From Hyphomicrobiales bacterium (lineage in GTDB: Bacteria > Pseudomonadota > Alphaproteobacteria > Rhizobiales > Aestuariivirgaceae): a DNA stretch of 14,798 bases. Shown here piece after piece: positions 1 through 7,072 of the stretch (its first letter is position 1; each line of letters begins with the position of its first letter). The DNA is taken from NCBI GenBank assembly GCA_025356765.1, contig JANXRO010000040.1:1-14798 (forward strand). Direction: 5' to 3'. The translations under genes were made by a program, and so were the position numbers. The notes beneath the pieces are model-generated. The model did no database searches and was not told where the DNA came from. It saw nothing but the letters and a program-made list of their open reading frames with translations.

Positions 1-85
1 AACCATCGGCATGACGCGATACCACAGCGGCGGCCGTTTCATCACAGGAAGTTTCTAGCCCCAAAATAATTGTCATGGCACTCAT
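1..85 (-). CDS. tsaD: tRNA N6-adenosine threonylcarbamoyltransferase TsaD, 5' end only (partial)
   Basis: Reading the minus strand from 85 gives 28 codons before the window edge, including ILGLETSCDETAAAVV. This is the hallmark N-terminus of the TsaD/Kae1/Qri7 family (formerly Gcp), an ASKHA-fold enzyme. TsaD transfers the threonylcarbamoyl group to A37 of ANN-decoding tRNAs, working with TsaB and TsaE in the cytoplasm. The start could be the ATG at 85 or a second ATG at 76; neither has a strong Shine-Dalgarno, and 76 gives the more usual short N-terminus. The gene is divergent from hemD with about 77 bp between start codons. Only about 8% of the usual ~350 residues is visible, so integrity of the rest cannot be judged. 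The family motif makes the call secure. Confidence 0.9.
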   Translation of the reverse strand, partial: MSAMTIILGLETSCDETAAAVVSRHADG

Positions 86-96
86 CTAACGCAGGC

Positions 97-125
97 TTGT
101 GGCGCAATCAACCAACGCTTATCAA
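97..125 (+). promoter_or_regulatory. possible hemD promoter
   Basis: A weak sigma70-like pair lies in the 77-bp tsaD/hemD divergent region: TTGTGG at 97-102, a 17-bp spacer, and TATCAA at 120-125. Transcription would start about 30 nt before the hemD ATG. The matches are partial (four of six in each box), so this is only a candidate. Confidence 0.25.
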
Positions 126-162
126 GGATGGATGAAATTAAAGCCCAAACTGGTTCTTTGAT

Positions 163-864
163 ATGAAAATTATTATTACACGCCCGCGCGCAGATGCTGA
201 AATTTTGGCGCAAAAACTTGTTGCAATTGGGCATGAGGTTGTGATTGCACCCGTGTTGGACATTGTTCCACGCACAAATGTTGTAGTGCCCAACGTTCAA
301 TATCAAGCGGTGTGTTTGACCAGTGCCAATGGAGTGAGATGTTTTGGCGGCGCACTTGATCTTAACCTTCCTATTTTTGCAGTTGGTGAACAATCAGCTG
401 CGGCGGCACGCAGATTTGGATTTCGAAACATCAACGCAAAAGGTGGGGATGTGCATGGCTTGGTGCAAAATATTATTCAGGACCTCAAACCCGATGCAGG
501 CTCGCTTTTATATATTTCAGGTTCTGAAACATCGGGCGATTTGGATGGGCAACTGCGGCGCGCTGGTTTTACAGTTGATCGCATGATAACCTATGATGCT
601 GTTGAACAAAACCTCGCAAGCCTTCGAGCAGAAATAAGTTCTGCTGATGCGGTTGTTCTTTACTCGCCGCGCAGTGCCAAGCTTTGGCAAAAGCAAATGA
701 CTGCGATGAATTTGAATGATAAAATGGTGCAGATGAGGCATTTTTGTCTTTCGCCGGCGGTGGCAACTATACTATCTTCAAATTCCCACATTGAGATCGC
801 AAATTCGCCATCTGAAGATGCCATGTTGACAATGTTGGAAAGAAGAATAGGTGACAAGGCATGA
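163..864 (+). CDS. hemD: uroporphyrinogen-III synthase HemD
   Basis: A cytoplasmic enzyme of 233 aa, the usual family length. It cyclises hydroxymethylbilane with inversion of ring D to give uroporphyrinogen III, the branch point to heme and cobalamin. Visible family features are the N-terminal TRPRAD (residues 6-11), LTSANGVR (52-59) at the start of the second half of domain 1, the TYDAVE stretch (143-148) after the hinge, and VLYSPRSA (165-172). The two-lobed pattern, with a duplicated alpha/beta domain, is complete. The ATG at 163 has no clear Shine-Dalgarno but begins exactly at the conserved N-terminus. Its TGA overlaps the next gene's start (ATGA), indicating translational coupling. hemC, the partner for the preceding step, is not between it and tsaD. 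Confidence 0.92.
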   Translation: MKIIITRPRADAEILAQKLVAIGHEVVIAPVLDIVPRTNVVVPNVQYQAVCLTSANGVRCFGGALDLNLPIFAVGEQSAAAARRFGFRNINAKGGDVHGLVQNIIQDLKPDAGSLLYISGSETSGDLDGQLRRAGFTVDRMITYDAVEQNLASLRAEISSADAVVLYSPRSAKLWQKQMTAMNLNDKMVQMRHFCLSPAVATILSSNSHIEIANSPSEDAMLTMLERRIGDKA

Positions 865-1952
865 GTGAAGATCAGGTAAAAGCAGACGATATTATCGACA
901 TTGAACCGAACATGATCAATGAAACGTTGACCCCAGAGTCTGCGCGTTCGGATTCGGCCACGTCGACGCGTCGCGTGTGGCGCAATGGGGTGCTTGGTCT
1001 TTTATTAGGGTTGCTTTTTGCAATTGCGGGCGGATGGATTTATCGCCAGACACTTTCGAATTATTTTCCAAGTGACCAAGTTGCCGCGTTAAGTGCGCGC
1101 CTTGATGGCATTGAAACTGCCAACAAGGAAACGGCCAAACGAGTTGATGCGGCCATTGCTTTGACCGAAGAATTAAAATCAAAATTAAGTGCGGCGCAGG
1201 CAACGGCTGATAAAAGTCAAAAGGTAACGGCTGATTTGCAGAACAAAACAACTGGCGTTGCCACTGATGTTGAAACATTGAAGCAAGATATGGCCACAGC
1301 GCAAGTCACGTTGGATGACTTTAAATCAAAGCTCTCCAGTGGCGTAAGCGGCGCGGGTGCGCCCGATGTGGCCACGGGTGCGCGTATTGCTGCTTTGGAA
1401 AAAGCTTTGGCGGCACTGAATGCAGCACCAGCAGTTGCAAAAAATGAATCGTCTGCCATGGCGCAGGCCATCACTTCCATCAAAGCAAAAATTGCTGATG
1501 GTGTTGCGTTTCAACAAGAGTTTGACACTTTGAAGAAACTGGCCCCGCAGGTTGCCGGGTTGGATGTTTTAGGCAGTGTTGCGCAAGCGGGCTCAGCCAA
1601 TGCGGCACAATTGGCCATGGAGATTGATGGCATAATCGCGAAGTTGCCCAAGGCTGAAGCAAAGCCCGCAGCGGCGCAATCTTGGCTTGATCATGTGGGT
1701 TCATATTTTTCTGGTTTGGTTTCAATCAAAACCATAGACGCTGGTGACATTTCAATCGTGGCGCAAAAAGCCTCAGCGCTTGTTGCGTCTGGTGATTTTG
1801 TGCAGGCGTTGGATGTTCTCGACAAGTCGGGGATTACTTTGTCACCAGATTTGCAACGATGGCACGAGAAGGTTGCTTCACGCATGGCAGTTGAACAAGC
1901 CTTGAGTAAGACCAGCGCCGAGATTTCACTTCTTGTGGCGGCGAAGGGTTAA
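861..1952 (+). CDS. mitofilin/Mic60-like inner-membrane protein (COG4223 type)
   Basis: 363 aa. The N-terminus (1-38) is acidic and polar. A single membrane segment follows at about residues 42-61 (rich in GLLLGLLFAIAGG), preceded by Arg residues, so the bulk should be periplasmic. Residues about 72-260 are Ala/Lys/Glu/Gln-rich and heptad-like, predicting a long coiled coil. Residues about 275-355 form a compact C-terminal helical domain (SWLDHVGSYFSG through QRWHEKVASRM) that matches the mitofilin-like C-terminal region in layout. Alphaproteobacterial Mic60 homologues have this layout and are encoded beside hemY and hemD; they are linked to intracytoplasmic membrane shaping. The gene overlaps hemD by 4 bp and ends 2 bp before hemY. 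Assignment rests on architecture and synteny, because coiled-coil sequence is poorly conserved. Confidence 0.82.
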   Translation: MSEDQVKADDIIDIEPNMINETLTPESARSDSATSTRRVWRNGVLGLLLGLLFAIAGGWIYRQTLSNYFPSDQVAALSARLDGIETANKETAKRVDAAIALTEELKSKLSAAQATADKSQKVTADLQNKTTGVATDVETLKQDMATAQVTLDDFKSKLSSGVSGAGAPDVATGARIAALEKALAALNAAPAVAKNESSAMAQAITSIKAKIADGVAFQQEFDTLKKLAPQVAGLDVLGSVAQAGSANAAQLAMEIDGIIAKLPKAEAKPAAAQSWLDHVGSYFSGLVSIKTIDAGDISIVAQKASALVASGDFVQALDVLDKSGITLSPDLQRWHEKVASRMAVEQALSKTSAEISLLVAAKG

Positions 1953-1954
1953 GC

Positions 1955-3346
1955 ATGATCAAGCTGCTCTGGCGCTTTTTATTATTATTGCTCGCGGCTT
2001 TAAGCTTTGCGTGGTTGGCAGACAGGCCAGGCCAAGTGACAATCCAATGGCTTGGCCGCGAAATTCATCTTTCGGTTTTGGTGGGCGCGGTTTTTCTTGG
2101 CGCTAGCATGTTTGCGCTGTGGTTTTTTGTGTCACTTATGCGCAAAATTTGGCGAAGCCCTGTTGCTGCGCGTGATATTTTACGTTTGCGCAAAACCAGA
2201 AAAGCCTATGAAGCTTTATCCCGCGGCATCATTGCTGCTGGTGCAGGTGATGCCCAAGCAGCGGCAAAACATGTGAAACTTGCTGGCGAAACCTTGAAGA
2301 ATGAACCCTTGGTCAAATTGCTTGGCGCACAAGCTGCGCAATTGCGCGGTGATCGCGCCGAAGTGAGGCGCGTGTTTGAAGGTATGGCCGCTTCGCCCGA
2401 AACAGAATTGTTAGGATTGCGCGGGCTTTTTGCTGATGCGCAACAGGCGGGTGATTGGCCAGCCGCGCGGGGACATGCTGAAACTGCGCTTAAAAAAAAC
2501 GCCAGGTTGCCTTGGGCTTCATCGGCCGTGTTGCAATCACATGTGGCGCAACGGGATTGGGCCGCCGCCGCCAATGACATTGCCCAACAGGTGAAACTGG
2601 GCCTGATGCCAAAGGCAGTAGGCCACCGCAAGCAAGCCGCTTTGTTAACCGCTCTGGCCTTGGCAGAGGAAGATGCCAACCCCGCACGTGCCCTTGAACT
2701 TGCGGTTGAAGCCCATGGACTTGACGCAGCATTGGTGCCAGCTACCACACTTGCTGCCCGCAGGCTTTCATCCACCGGCCAACAGCGCAAGGCCATTAAA
2801 ATGATCAAAGCCACCTGGGCCAAATCACCGCATAAAGATTTGGCTTCAGTGGTGGCGCATTTACAAAACGACACGGCAGAGAACCAATTTGAACGTGTGC
2901 GTGATCTTGTCGGCAAAGAGCCCACCGAAATTGAGGGCGCTTATTCATTGGCACAGGCGGCGTTTGCTGCCAACCGCTTTGATGCCGCAAAAACAGTGTT
3001 GAAAGAATTTACTGATCACCGCCCACAACAGCGCGTGTGTGGTTTGATGGCCGAGATTGATGATGCTTTGGGCGACAAGGGCAAAAGCCGTGAATGGCTG
3101 GCGCGGGCTTTTCATGCCGCCAAAGACCCGTTGTGGGTTTCAGATGGTGTAGCAGCAATGCGATGGACGCCCGTTTCACCCGTCACCAACGAGATTGTGC
3201 CTTGTGAATGGAAAGAGCCTTTTGAGCTTCCTTCCGGTGGCCGGTTGCAATTTCAGCCGCAAACAGATGCGACTACAGTGATCAAACCTGAGGACAGTGC
3301 GCTTGCATCCTTGCCGCGCCCGCCTGATGACCCCGGGGTAGAGTAA
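1955..3346 (+). CDS. hemY: HemY family membrane protein with TPR-like repeats
   Basis: 463 aa. Two N-terminal membrane segments (about residues 4-21 and 39-62) flank a short loop, QWLGREIHLS, typical of the HemY N-terminal domain. The conserved stretch RKAYEALSRGIIAAGAGDA follows at about 82-100. The rest is alpha-helical and Ala-rich, with TPR-like periodicity, through about residue 400; the tail is Pro-rich. This HemY is an inner-membrane scaffold-like protein of the heme operon. It is not the Gram-positive coproporphyrinogen oxidase that shares the name, and its exact biochemical role is not settled. GAAGGG at 1943-1948, ending just before the upstream stop codon, is a good Shine-Dalgarno for the ATG at 1955. 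Its N-terminal domain and place in the operon make the call secure. Confidence 0.9.
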   Translation: MIKLLWRFLLLLLAALSFAWLADRPGQVTIQWLGREIHLSVLVGAVFLGASMFALWFFVSLMRKIWRSPVAARDILRLRKTRKAYEALSRGIIAAGAGDAQAAAKHVKLAGETLKNEPLVKLLGAQAAQLRGDRAEVRRVFEGMAASPETELLGLRGLFADAQQAGDWPAARGHAETALKKNARLPWASSAVLQSHVAQRDWAAAANDIAQQVKLGLMPKAVGHRKQAALLTALALAEEDANPARALELAVEAHGLDAALVPATTLAARRLSSTGQQRKAIKMIKATWAKSPHKDLASVVAHLQNDTAENQFERVRDLVGKEPTEIEGAYSLAQAAFAANRFDAAKTVLKEFTDHRPQQRVCGLMAEIDDALGDKGKSREWLARAFHAAKDPLWVSDGVAAMRWTPVSPVTNEIVPCEWKEPFELPSGGRLQFQPQTDATTVIKPEDSALASLPRPPDDPGVE

Positions 3347-3352
3347 AGGCAG

Positions 3353-3381
3353 TTGAACTGGTGTTTGAAAACGTTTATTTG
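3353..3381 (+). promoter_or_regulatory. possible tRNA-Thr promoter
   Basis: TTGAAC at 3353-3358 and TATTTG at 3376-3381 are 17 bp apart and end 11 bp before the tRNA 5' end, the right distance for a stable-RNA promoter. The -10 match is poor, and the tRNA could instead be read through from hemY, which ends 46 bp upstream. Confidence 0.25.
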
Positions 3382-3392
3382 AATTTTCGAAA

Positions 3393-3468
3393 GCTGCTTT
3401 AGCTCAGTTGGTAGAGCACCGCATTCGTAATGCGGGGGTCAGGTGTTCGAGTCACCTAAGCAGCACCA
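3393..3468 (+). tRNA. tRNA-Thr, anticodon CGT
   Basis: The 76 nt fold into a full cloverleaf. The acceptor stem is GCTGCTT with AAGCAGC. The D arm is GCTC-AGTTGGTA-GAGC. The anticodon stem is CCGCA/TGCGG around the loop TTCGTAA, so the anticodon is CGT at 3426-3428, decoding ACG threonine codons. The T arm is AGGTG-TTCGAGT-CACCT. Discriminator A and the 3' CCA (3466-3468) are encoded. All stems pair without mismatch. The gene lies 46 bp after hemY and 19 bp before the tail of the minus-strand reductase gene. No strong terminator follows, only TTTT at 3471-3474. tRNA 3' ends are common integration sites, but no copy of this 3' end was found elsewhere in the window. Confidence 0.98.
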
Positions 3469-3487
3469 ATTTTCAATTCAGGGTCGG

Positions 3488-4477
3488 CTAAAAGCGTTTT
3501 GGGGCTTCAGGGGCGTTTTGCAGAATTGTTTCAATCTCGGTTTTTAAATCAGCCGTCATCACATTGCGCTTTTCCAACGCGGAAAGATTGTCTTGCAACT
3601 GGTTGAGCTTAGATGCCCCCAGAATGACCGACGAAACATGCTTGTTGGAAAGGCACCACAGCAAGGCCATGTGATGAATTGGCAGACCGGCTTTGTTTGC
3701 CAGTTGCGCCAGCTTTTCAACTTTCTGCAGCTTGGCTTTGCCTTCTGGGCTTTCCCACTCTTTGCGCAGCCACTCATAACCGGGCAAGTTCATGCGTGAG
3801 TCTTGCGGAACGCCATTGTTATATTTTCCAGTGAGAACGCCCGAAGCAAGCGGCGACCATGTGGTGGTGCCCAAACCCACCGTGTCGTAAAGCGGCAGGA
3901 AATCACCCTCCACCTTGTGGCGCTCAAAGAAATTATACTCTGGCTGTTCCATGGTGGGCGGAGTTATTTTTAAATCTTTGGCCACCATCCACGCTTCGGT
4001 GATCTGTTGGGCAGACCATTGCGAGGTGCCCCAATAGAGAACTTTGCCTTGCTGCACCAAGTCATGCATGGCGCGCACGGTTTCTTCGATGGGTGTATCA
4101 ATATCAGGACGGTGGCAGAAATAGAGATCAAGATAATCCACCTGCAAGCGCTTCAAAGCCGCGTGGCAAGCATCAAACACATGCTTGCGCGAAAGGCCGC
4201 GCTGGGTTGGTTTGCTGCCGCCCCAGAAAACTTTGCTGGAAACGATGTAGCTGTCTCTTGTCCATTTCAGCTTTTGCAAAGCTTGGCCCATCAGCTCTTC
4301 TGATTTGCCTGCTTCATAACCTTCAGCATTGTCGAAGAAGTTGATGCCCGCATCATAGGCCGTTGTCATCAGCTTCAGTGCATCACCTTCATGCACCTGT
4401 TTGCTGAATGTAACCCAAGAGCCAAGTGAAAATTCACTGACCTTCAAGCCGGATTTGCCAAGACGACGATATTCCAT
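3488..4477 (-). CDS. aldo/keto reductase, Kv-beta-like (AKR6-type)
   Basis: A 329-aa single-domain (beta/alpha)8 oxidoreductase, cytoplasmic and expected to use NADPH. The AKR tetrad is visible: Asp49 (FFDNAEGY), Tyr54, Lys82 (SSKVFW) and His122 (CHRPD). Cofactor-loop motifs include YWGTSQWS, WSPLASGVLTGKY and SSVILGAS. RPDxxTPxEETVRAM and YWGTSxWS are close to those of the animal potassium-channel beta subunit and bacterial YghZ-like enzymes, which reduce small aldehydes. The start at 4477 has a Shine-Dalgarno GAAGG 8 nt upstream. It lies 3 bp after the abfA stop codon, so the two form one operon. Reduction of L-arabinose or a derived aldehyde is a reasonable inference; the substrate cannot be read from the sequence. 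Confidence 0.9.
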   Translation of the reverse strand: MEYRRLGKSGLKVSEFSLGSWVTFSKQVHEGDALKLMTTAYDAGINFFDNAEGYEAGKSEELMGQALQKLKWTRDSYIVSSKVFWGGSKPTQRGLSRKHVFDACHAALKRLQVDYLDLYFCHRPDIDTPIEETVRAMHDLVQQGKVLYWGTSQWSAQQITEAWMVAKDLKITPPTMEQPEYNFFERHKVEGDFLPLYDTVGLGTTTWSPLASGVLTGKYNNGVPQDSRMNLPGYEWLRKEWESPEGKAKLQKVEKLAQLANKAGLPIHHMALLWCLSNKHVSSVILGASKLNQLQDNLSALEKRNVMTADLKTEIETILQNAPEAPKRF

Positions 4478-4480
4478 GGA

Positions 4481-5992
4481 TTAAACCTTCACGCGCAGCA
4501 TGTGATAACTATAGGGCGGAAGTTTGACCACGAGGCTTTGATCAACCACATGCGCGGTTGTGCCCTTTTTAGGCTCAACAGTGTGTTGGTTGAGCAATGT
4601 GTTCGTTGCATCGAGTGGATGGCCCGCAATCACCTGGTGATCAATAACCACAGGGTCGCCAAAGCCATGCAGAGAAAAGGCAACATCAAGACTATCCTTG
4701 CCGTTGCGGTTGATCAGGAAGAAAGTGATGGTGCCTTCAGCTTCATCGTGAACGGCGGCCGCATCAAGATAAGGAACATTGTCGGCCACATCTGCATCAT
4801 AGCCCGGGCTTTTCACCGCAAGGTTAAGCGCAGTGCCACGCCCGAAAATCGATGCGAAGTAATAAGGATAATAGGTTGTCTGACGCCAAGCGGGGCCACC
4901 TGGCTCTGTCATAATTGGCGCAATTACATTCACCAACTGAGCGATGCAGGCGATGTGCACAATGTTAGAGCGGCGAATGAAGGTGTTTATGATACAACCC
5001 ACCTGCAGAACATCTTCAAAGTTATAAATGTCTTCCAGCAGCCGCGGCGCATGGGGCCAGCCCGCATTGCCTTCGAGAATGGTTTTGTCTTGCTCACGCG
5101 AATGATACCAGACGTTCCATTCATCAAATGAAATATGAACCTTGTGCTTTGATCGTTTGTTGGCGCGCACTAGGTTGATGGTGCTTTCCACAGTGCCGAT
5201 ATAGGTATCAAGCTTGTGATTAAGGGCTAGGAAGTTTGCAGTATTCTTGGCTTGGTTGCTGAAATACATGTGCAGCGAAATATGGTCGATCGAGTCATAC
5301 GTATGCTCGAGAACGATGCGTTCCCATTCCGGATAGGTTTTCATATCAGAGTGAGATGAGCCACACACCACCAGTTCAAGCTTCTTGTCAAAAGCCCGCA
5401 TGGCCTTGGCTGTTTCATAAGCCACGCGGCCATATTCAGCGGCCGTTTTCTGGCCAATCTGCCAAGGCCCATCCATCTCGTTGCCCAAGCACCACAGCTT
5501 CACATCGAAAGGTTCGGCATGGCCGTGTTTCTTGCGCAAGTCCCCCCAATAAGAGCCTGTTGGCCCGTTGACATATTCAAGGAAGTTGCGCGCCTCATCC
5601 AGTCCGCGGGAACCCAAGTTCACGGCCAGCATCATATTTGTTTTCACAGTTTTGCACCACGCCGCAAATTCATGCACGCCAACGCGGTTGTTGTCTGAAG
5701 TGTGCCACGCAAGGTCTAACCTTGTGGGCCGTTGGTCAGCTGGGCCAACGCCGTCTTCCCAATTATAGGCCGAAACAAAGTTGCCGCCGGGATAGCGCAC
5801 AAAAGGAATGTTGAGATCGCGCACCAGCTGGGCCACGTCTTTGCGCATGCCGTCCTTGTCTGCGGTTGGGTGGTCTGGCTCATGGATGCCCGAATAGACA
5901 GCGCGCCCCAAATGCTCGAGAAACGCACTGTAAATGCGATCATCAATTTTCGAGATTGTATAGTCCCGGTGGGCTGTAACTTTGGCTTCCAT
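4481..5992 (-). CDS. abfA: alpha-L-arabinofuranosidase, glycoside hydrolase family 51
   Basis: 503 aa, matching the ~500-aa length of intracellular GH51 enzymes. It hydrolyses terminal alpha-L-arabinofuranosyl residues from arabino- or arabinoxylo-oligosaccharides with retention of configuration. The general acid/base is Glu172 in CLGNEMDGPW and the nucleophile is Glu291 in SFDEWNVWY, spaced as in characterised enzymes. RYPGGNFVSAYNWEDGVGP (66-84) is the family's substrate-site block. The (beta/alpha)8 barrel is followed by a C-terminal beta-sandwich (from about residue 385). No signal peptide is present, so it acts in the cytoplasm on imported oligosaccharides. The reading frame is open back to 6076, but the ATG at 5992 is preferred: it has a strong GGGGAGG Shine-Dalgarno, starts at the family N-terminus, and lies downstream of the promoter. 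It is followed by the reductase after 3 bp. Confidence 0.95.
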   Translation of the reverse strand: MEAKVTAHRDYTISKIDDRIYSAFLEHLGRAVYSGIHEPDHPTADKDGMRKDVAQLVRDLNIPFVRYPGGNFVSAYNWEDGVGPADQRPTRLDLAWHTSDNNRVGVHEFAAWCKTVKTNMMLAVNLGSRGLDEARNFLEYVNGPTGSYWGDLRKKHGHAEPFDVKLWCLGNEMDGPWQIGQKTAAEYGRVAYETAKAMRAFDKKLELVVCGSSHSDMKTYPEWERIVLEHTYDSIDHISLHMYFSNQAKNTANFLALNHKLDTYIGTVESTINLVRANKRSKHKVHISFDEWNVWYHSREQDKTILEGNAGWPHAPRLLEDIYNFEDVLQVGCIINTFIRRSNIVHIACIAQLVNVIAPIMTEPGGPAWRQTTYYPYYFASIFGRGTALNLAVKSPGYDADVADNVPYLDAAAVHDEAEGTITFFLINRNGKDSLDVAFSLHGFGDPVVIDHQVIAGHPLDATNTLLNQHTVEPKKGTTAHVVDQSLVVKLPPYSYHMLRVKV

Positions 5993-6026
5993 GGGTGCCT
6001 CCCCTATGTTTCTGTTTTCCCGATTT

Positions 6027-6045
6027 ATATCGGAATTCACGGTAT
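6027..6045. promoter_or_regulatory. predicted operator, copy 1 (abfA)
   Basis: ATATC-N9-GGTAT, an imperfect dyad: the arms correspond to RTAYC and its reverse complement. It lies between abfA and its regulator and overlaps the -10 and likely start of the abfA promoter, a repressor-type position. The same layout recurs at 7048-7066 and 7183-7201. Confidence 0.6.
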
Positions 6046-6072
6046 ATAAGTAGAGGCGCGCGGCGCGGTCAA
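6043..6072 (-). promoter_or_regulatory. abfA promoter
   Basis: On the minus strand TTGACC (6072-6067) is followed by an 18-bp spacer and TATATA (6048-6043). This leaves a 5' leader of roughly 45 nt with a strong Shine-Dalgarno at 6004-5998. The promoter lies in the 95-bp gap after the regulator gene, so abfA-AKR can be transcribed independently of it. Confidence 0.55.
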
Positions 6073-6087
6073 GCAAAAAGGCCCACG

Positions 6088-7020
6088 TTAGGCGTTGGCC
6101 ACTTCCAGCCGCATGACAATATCTTGATCATAATTGCCAAAACCACGGCCAAACACATTCAAGCCACCCCTGTGTTTTGCGTCTTTTTTCACTTCGATGC
6201 GCAGGCGAACGGAATGATGGCTTTCAAGTTCAAGGTCCTTCAAGGTTACGGGTGATATTTTCATGCCGTCGACATAAGTGCCATCGCGCGCCACCCGCCA
6301 ACTTTTCAACATGCCATATTGGCTGCCCTTCAGCTTCCACCATGTGGGAGTGTAAACGCCGCGTTTGTCACCAAAGTCGCCCGGTGATGTCCATGTGCCA
6401 ATTTCCATTCCATTGACAGAAAGGGTGATGTCGGAAGGCCAATCTGCTGCCGTGCCAGGAACCTCAGACGAAAGCTCTAGCGAAAATTCCAAAGCCTCAA
6501 TTCTGCGATTGGCCAAAATCGAATTGTTGGGAAATTGATATTCGAGATAACCGCGCGTGAACCAGATCAATCCCGCGTGCATGCGTTCGGGTTCCAGAAA
6601 TGCGTTAGGCACGTCAAGAAGCCCAATAATGCCTTCAGATGAGCACAATCCACACGGGGCTGAAACATCGCAACTGGTGTAAAGGCCTAATGGCATGGCC
6701 ACTTCAATGGTGTTGGCCTTCAGGCTTTCCGTATCTTCCTTGAACATGAACAGCACTTGATCAAACGTCGACTGGCAGATCTTCTGGTTGCCCTTCTTGG
6801 CGCGCTGTGATTGCGTACGGATCAAGCCTGCATCTTCCAACATTTGGATGTTGGATGAAACTGTGGATTGGGGAAGCTGAAGTGCTGCCGCAATGTCGTT
6901 CACATTCATGCCTTGCTTGCCGTGAAGCAGTTTTAGAATTTTCACGCGCGCTTCAGAAGCCAGCGCCCGCAAAACCTCAAAACCCTCCTCAGGGTCGATC
7001 ACCAGAAAGTCTCGACTCAT
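6088..7020 (-). CDS. transcriptional regulator: ArsR-like HTH with large C-terminal sensor domain (COG4189-like)
   Basis: 310 aa. Residues about 13-75 form an ArsR-type winged helix-turn-helix (LRALASEARVKILKLL, then QSTVSSNIQMLEDAGLI as recognition region). The remaining ~230 residues are unlike small metal-sensing ArsR proteins. They begin with a Cys cluster C117-x5-C123-x2-C126 and continue as a beta-rich, Trp/Tyr/Gly-rich domain (about 140-308) that could bind a sugar. This architecture fits COG4189-type regulators, which I recall from rhizobial sugar loci. The start at 7020 has GGAG 8 nt upstream. It is transcribed toward abfA and divergently from the transporter; a predicted operator sits at its own promoter, suggesting autoregulation. 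The DNA-binding role is secure; the ligand is inferred. Confidence 0.85.
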   Translation of the reverse strand: MSRDFLVIDPEEGFEVLRALASEARVKILKLLHGKQGMNVNDIAAALQLPQSTVSSNIQMLEDAGLIRTQSQRAKKGNQKICQSTFDQVLFMFKEDTESLKANTIEVAMPLGLYTSCDVSAPCGLCSSEGIIGLLDVPNAFLEPERMHAGLIWFTRGYLEYQFPNNSILANRRIEALEFSLELSSEVPGTAADWPSDITLSVNGMEIGTWTSPGDFGDKRGVYTPTWWKLKGSQYGMLKSWRVARDGTYVDGMKISPVTLKDLELESHHSVRLRIEVKKDAKHRGGLNVFGRGFGNYDQDIVMRLEVANA

Positions 7021-7047
7021 CGCGCCGTCTCCAAATATGCAACTTGG

Positions 7048-7066
7048 ATATCAGGAAACATGGTAC
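7048..7066. promoter_or_regulatory. predicted operator, copy 2 (regulator gene)
   Basis: ATATC-N9-GGTAC, with a further half-site GGTAT at 7076-7080, again after 9 bp. It lies directly downstream of the regulator's -10 on the minus strand, covering the expected start of transcription, which suggests autorepression. Thirteen of 18 positions match copy 1 without gaps over the core. Confidence 0.6.
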
Positions 7067-7072
7067 AGTATA
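7067..7072 (-). promoter_or_regulatory. -10 element of the regulator gene
   Basis: On the minus strand TATACT (7072-7067) matches the -10 consensus at five of six positions; transcription would start near 7060, giving a ~40-nt leader. No good -35 is found at 16-18 bp; TCAGCA at 17 bp is poor. A second TTATAC lies 10 bp upstream. Confidence 0.45.

Noticed and set aside
2206..2925. 239-codon frame on the minus strand opposite hemY
   Set aside because: It is a shadow of hemY: Ala/Ser/Cys-rich, with no family pattern, lying wholly inside a well-supported gene.
3441..3468. tRNA 3' end as an attachment site of an integrated element
   Set aside because: No integrase and no direct repeat of this segment was found elsewhere in the window, so no attachment site is annotated.
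4502..5131. 209-codon plus-strand frame opposite abfA
   Set aside because: abfA is a certain gene with both catalytic Glu residues visible; the opposite frame has no recognisable motif or ribosome-binding site.
5993..6076. 28-codon N-terminal extension of abfA
   Set aside because: It would start upstream of the predicted -35 and translate across the promoter and operator; ATG 5992 has a strong Shine-Dalgarno and the family N-terminus.
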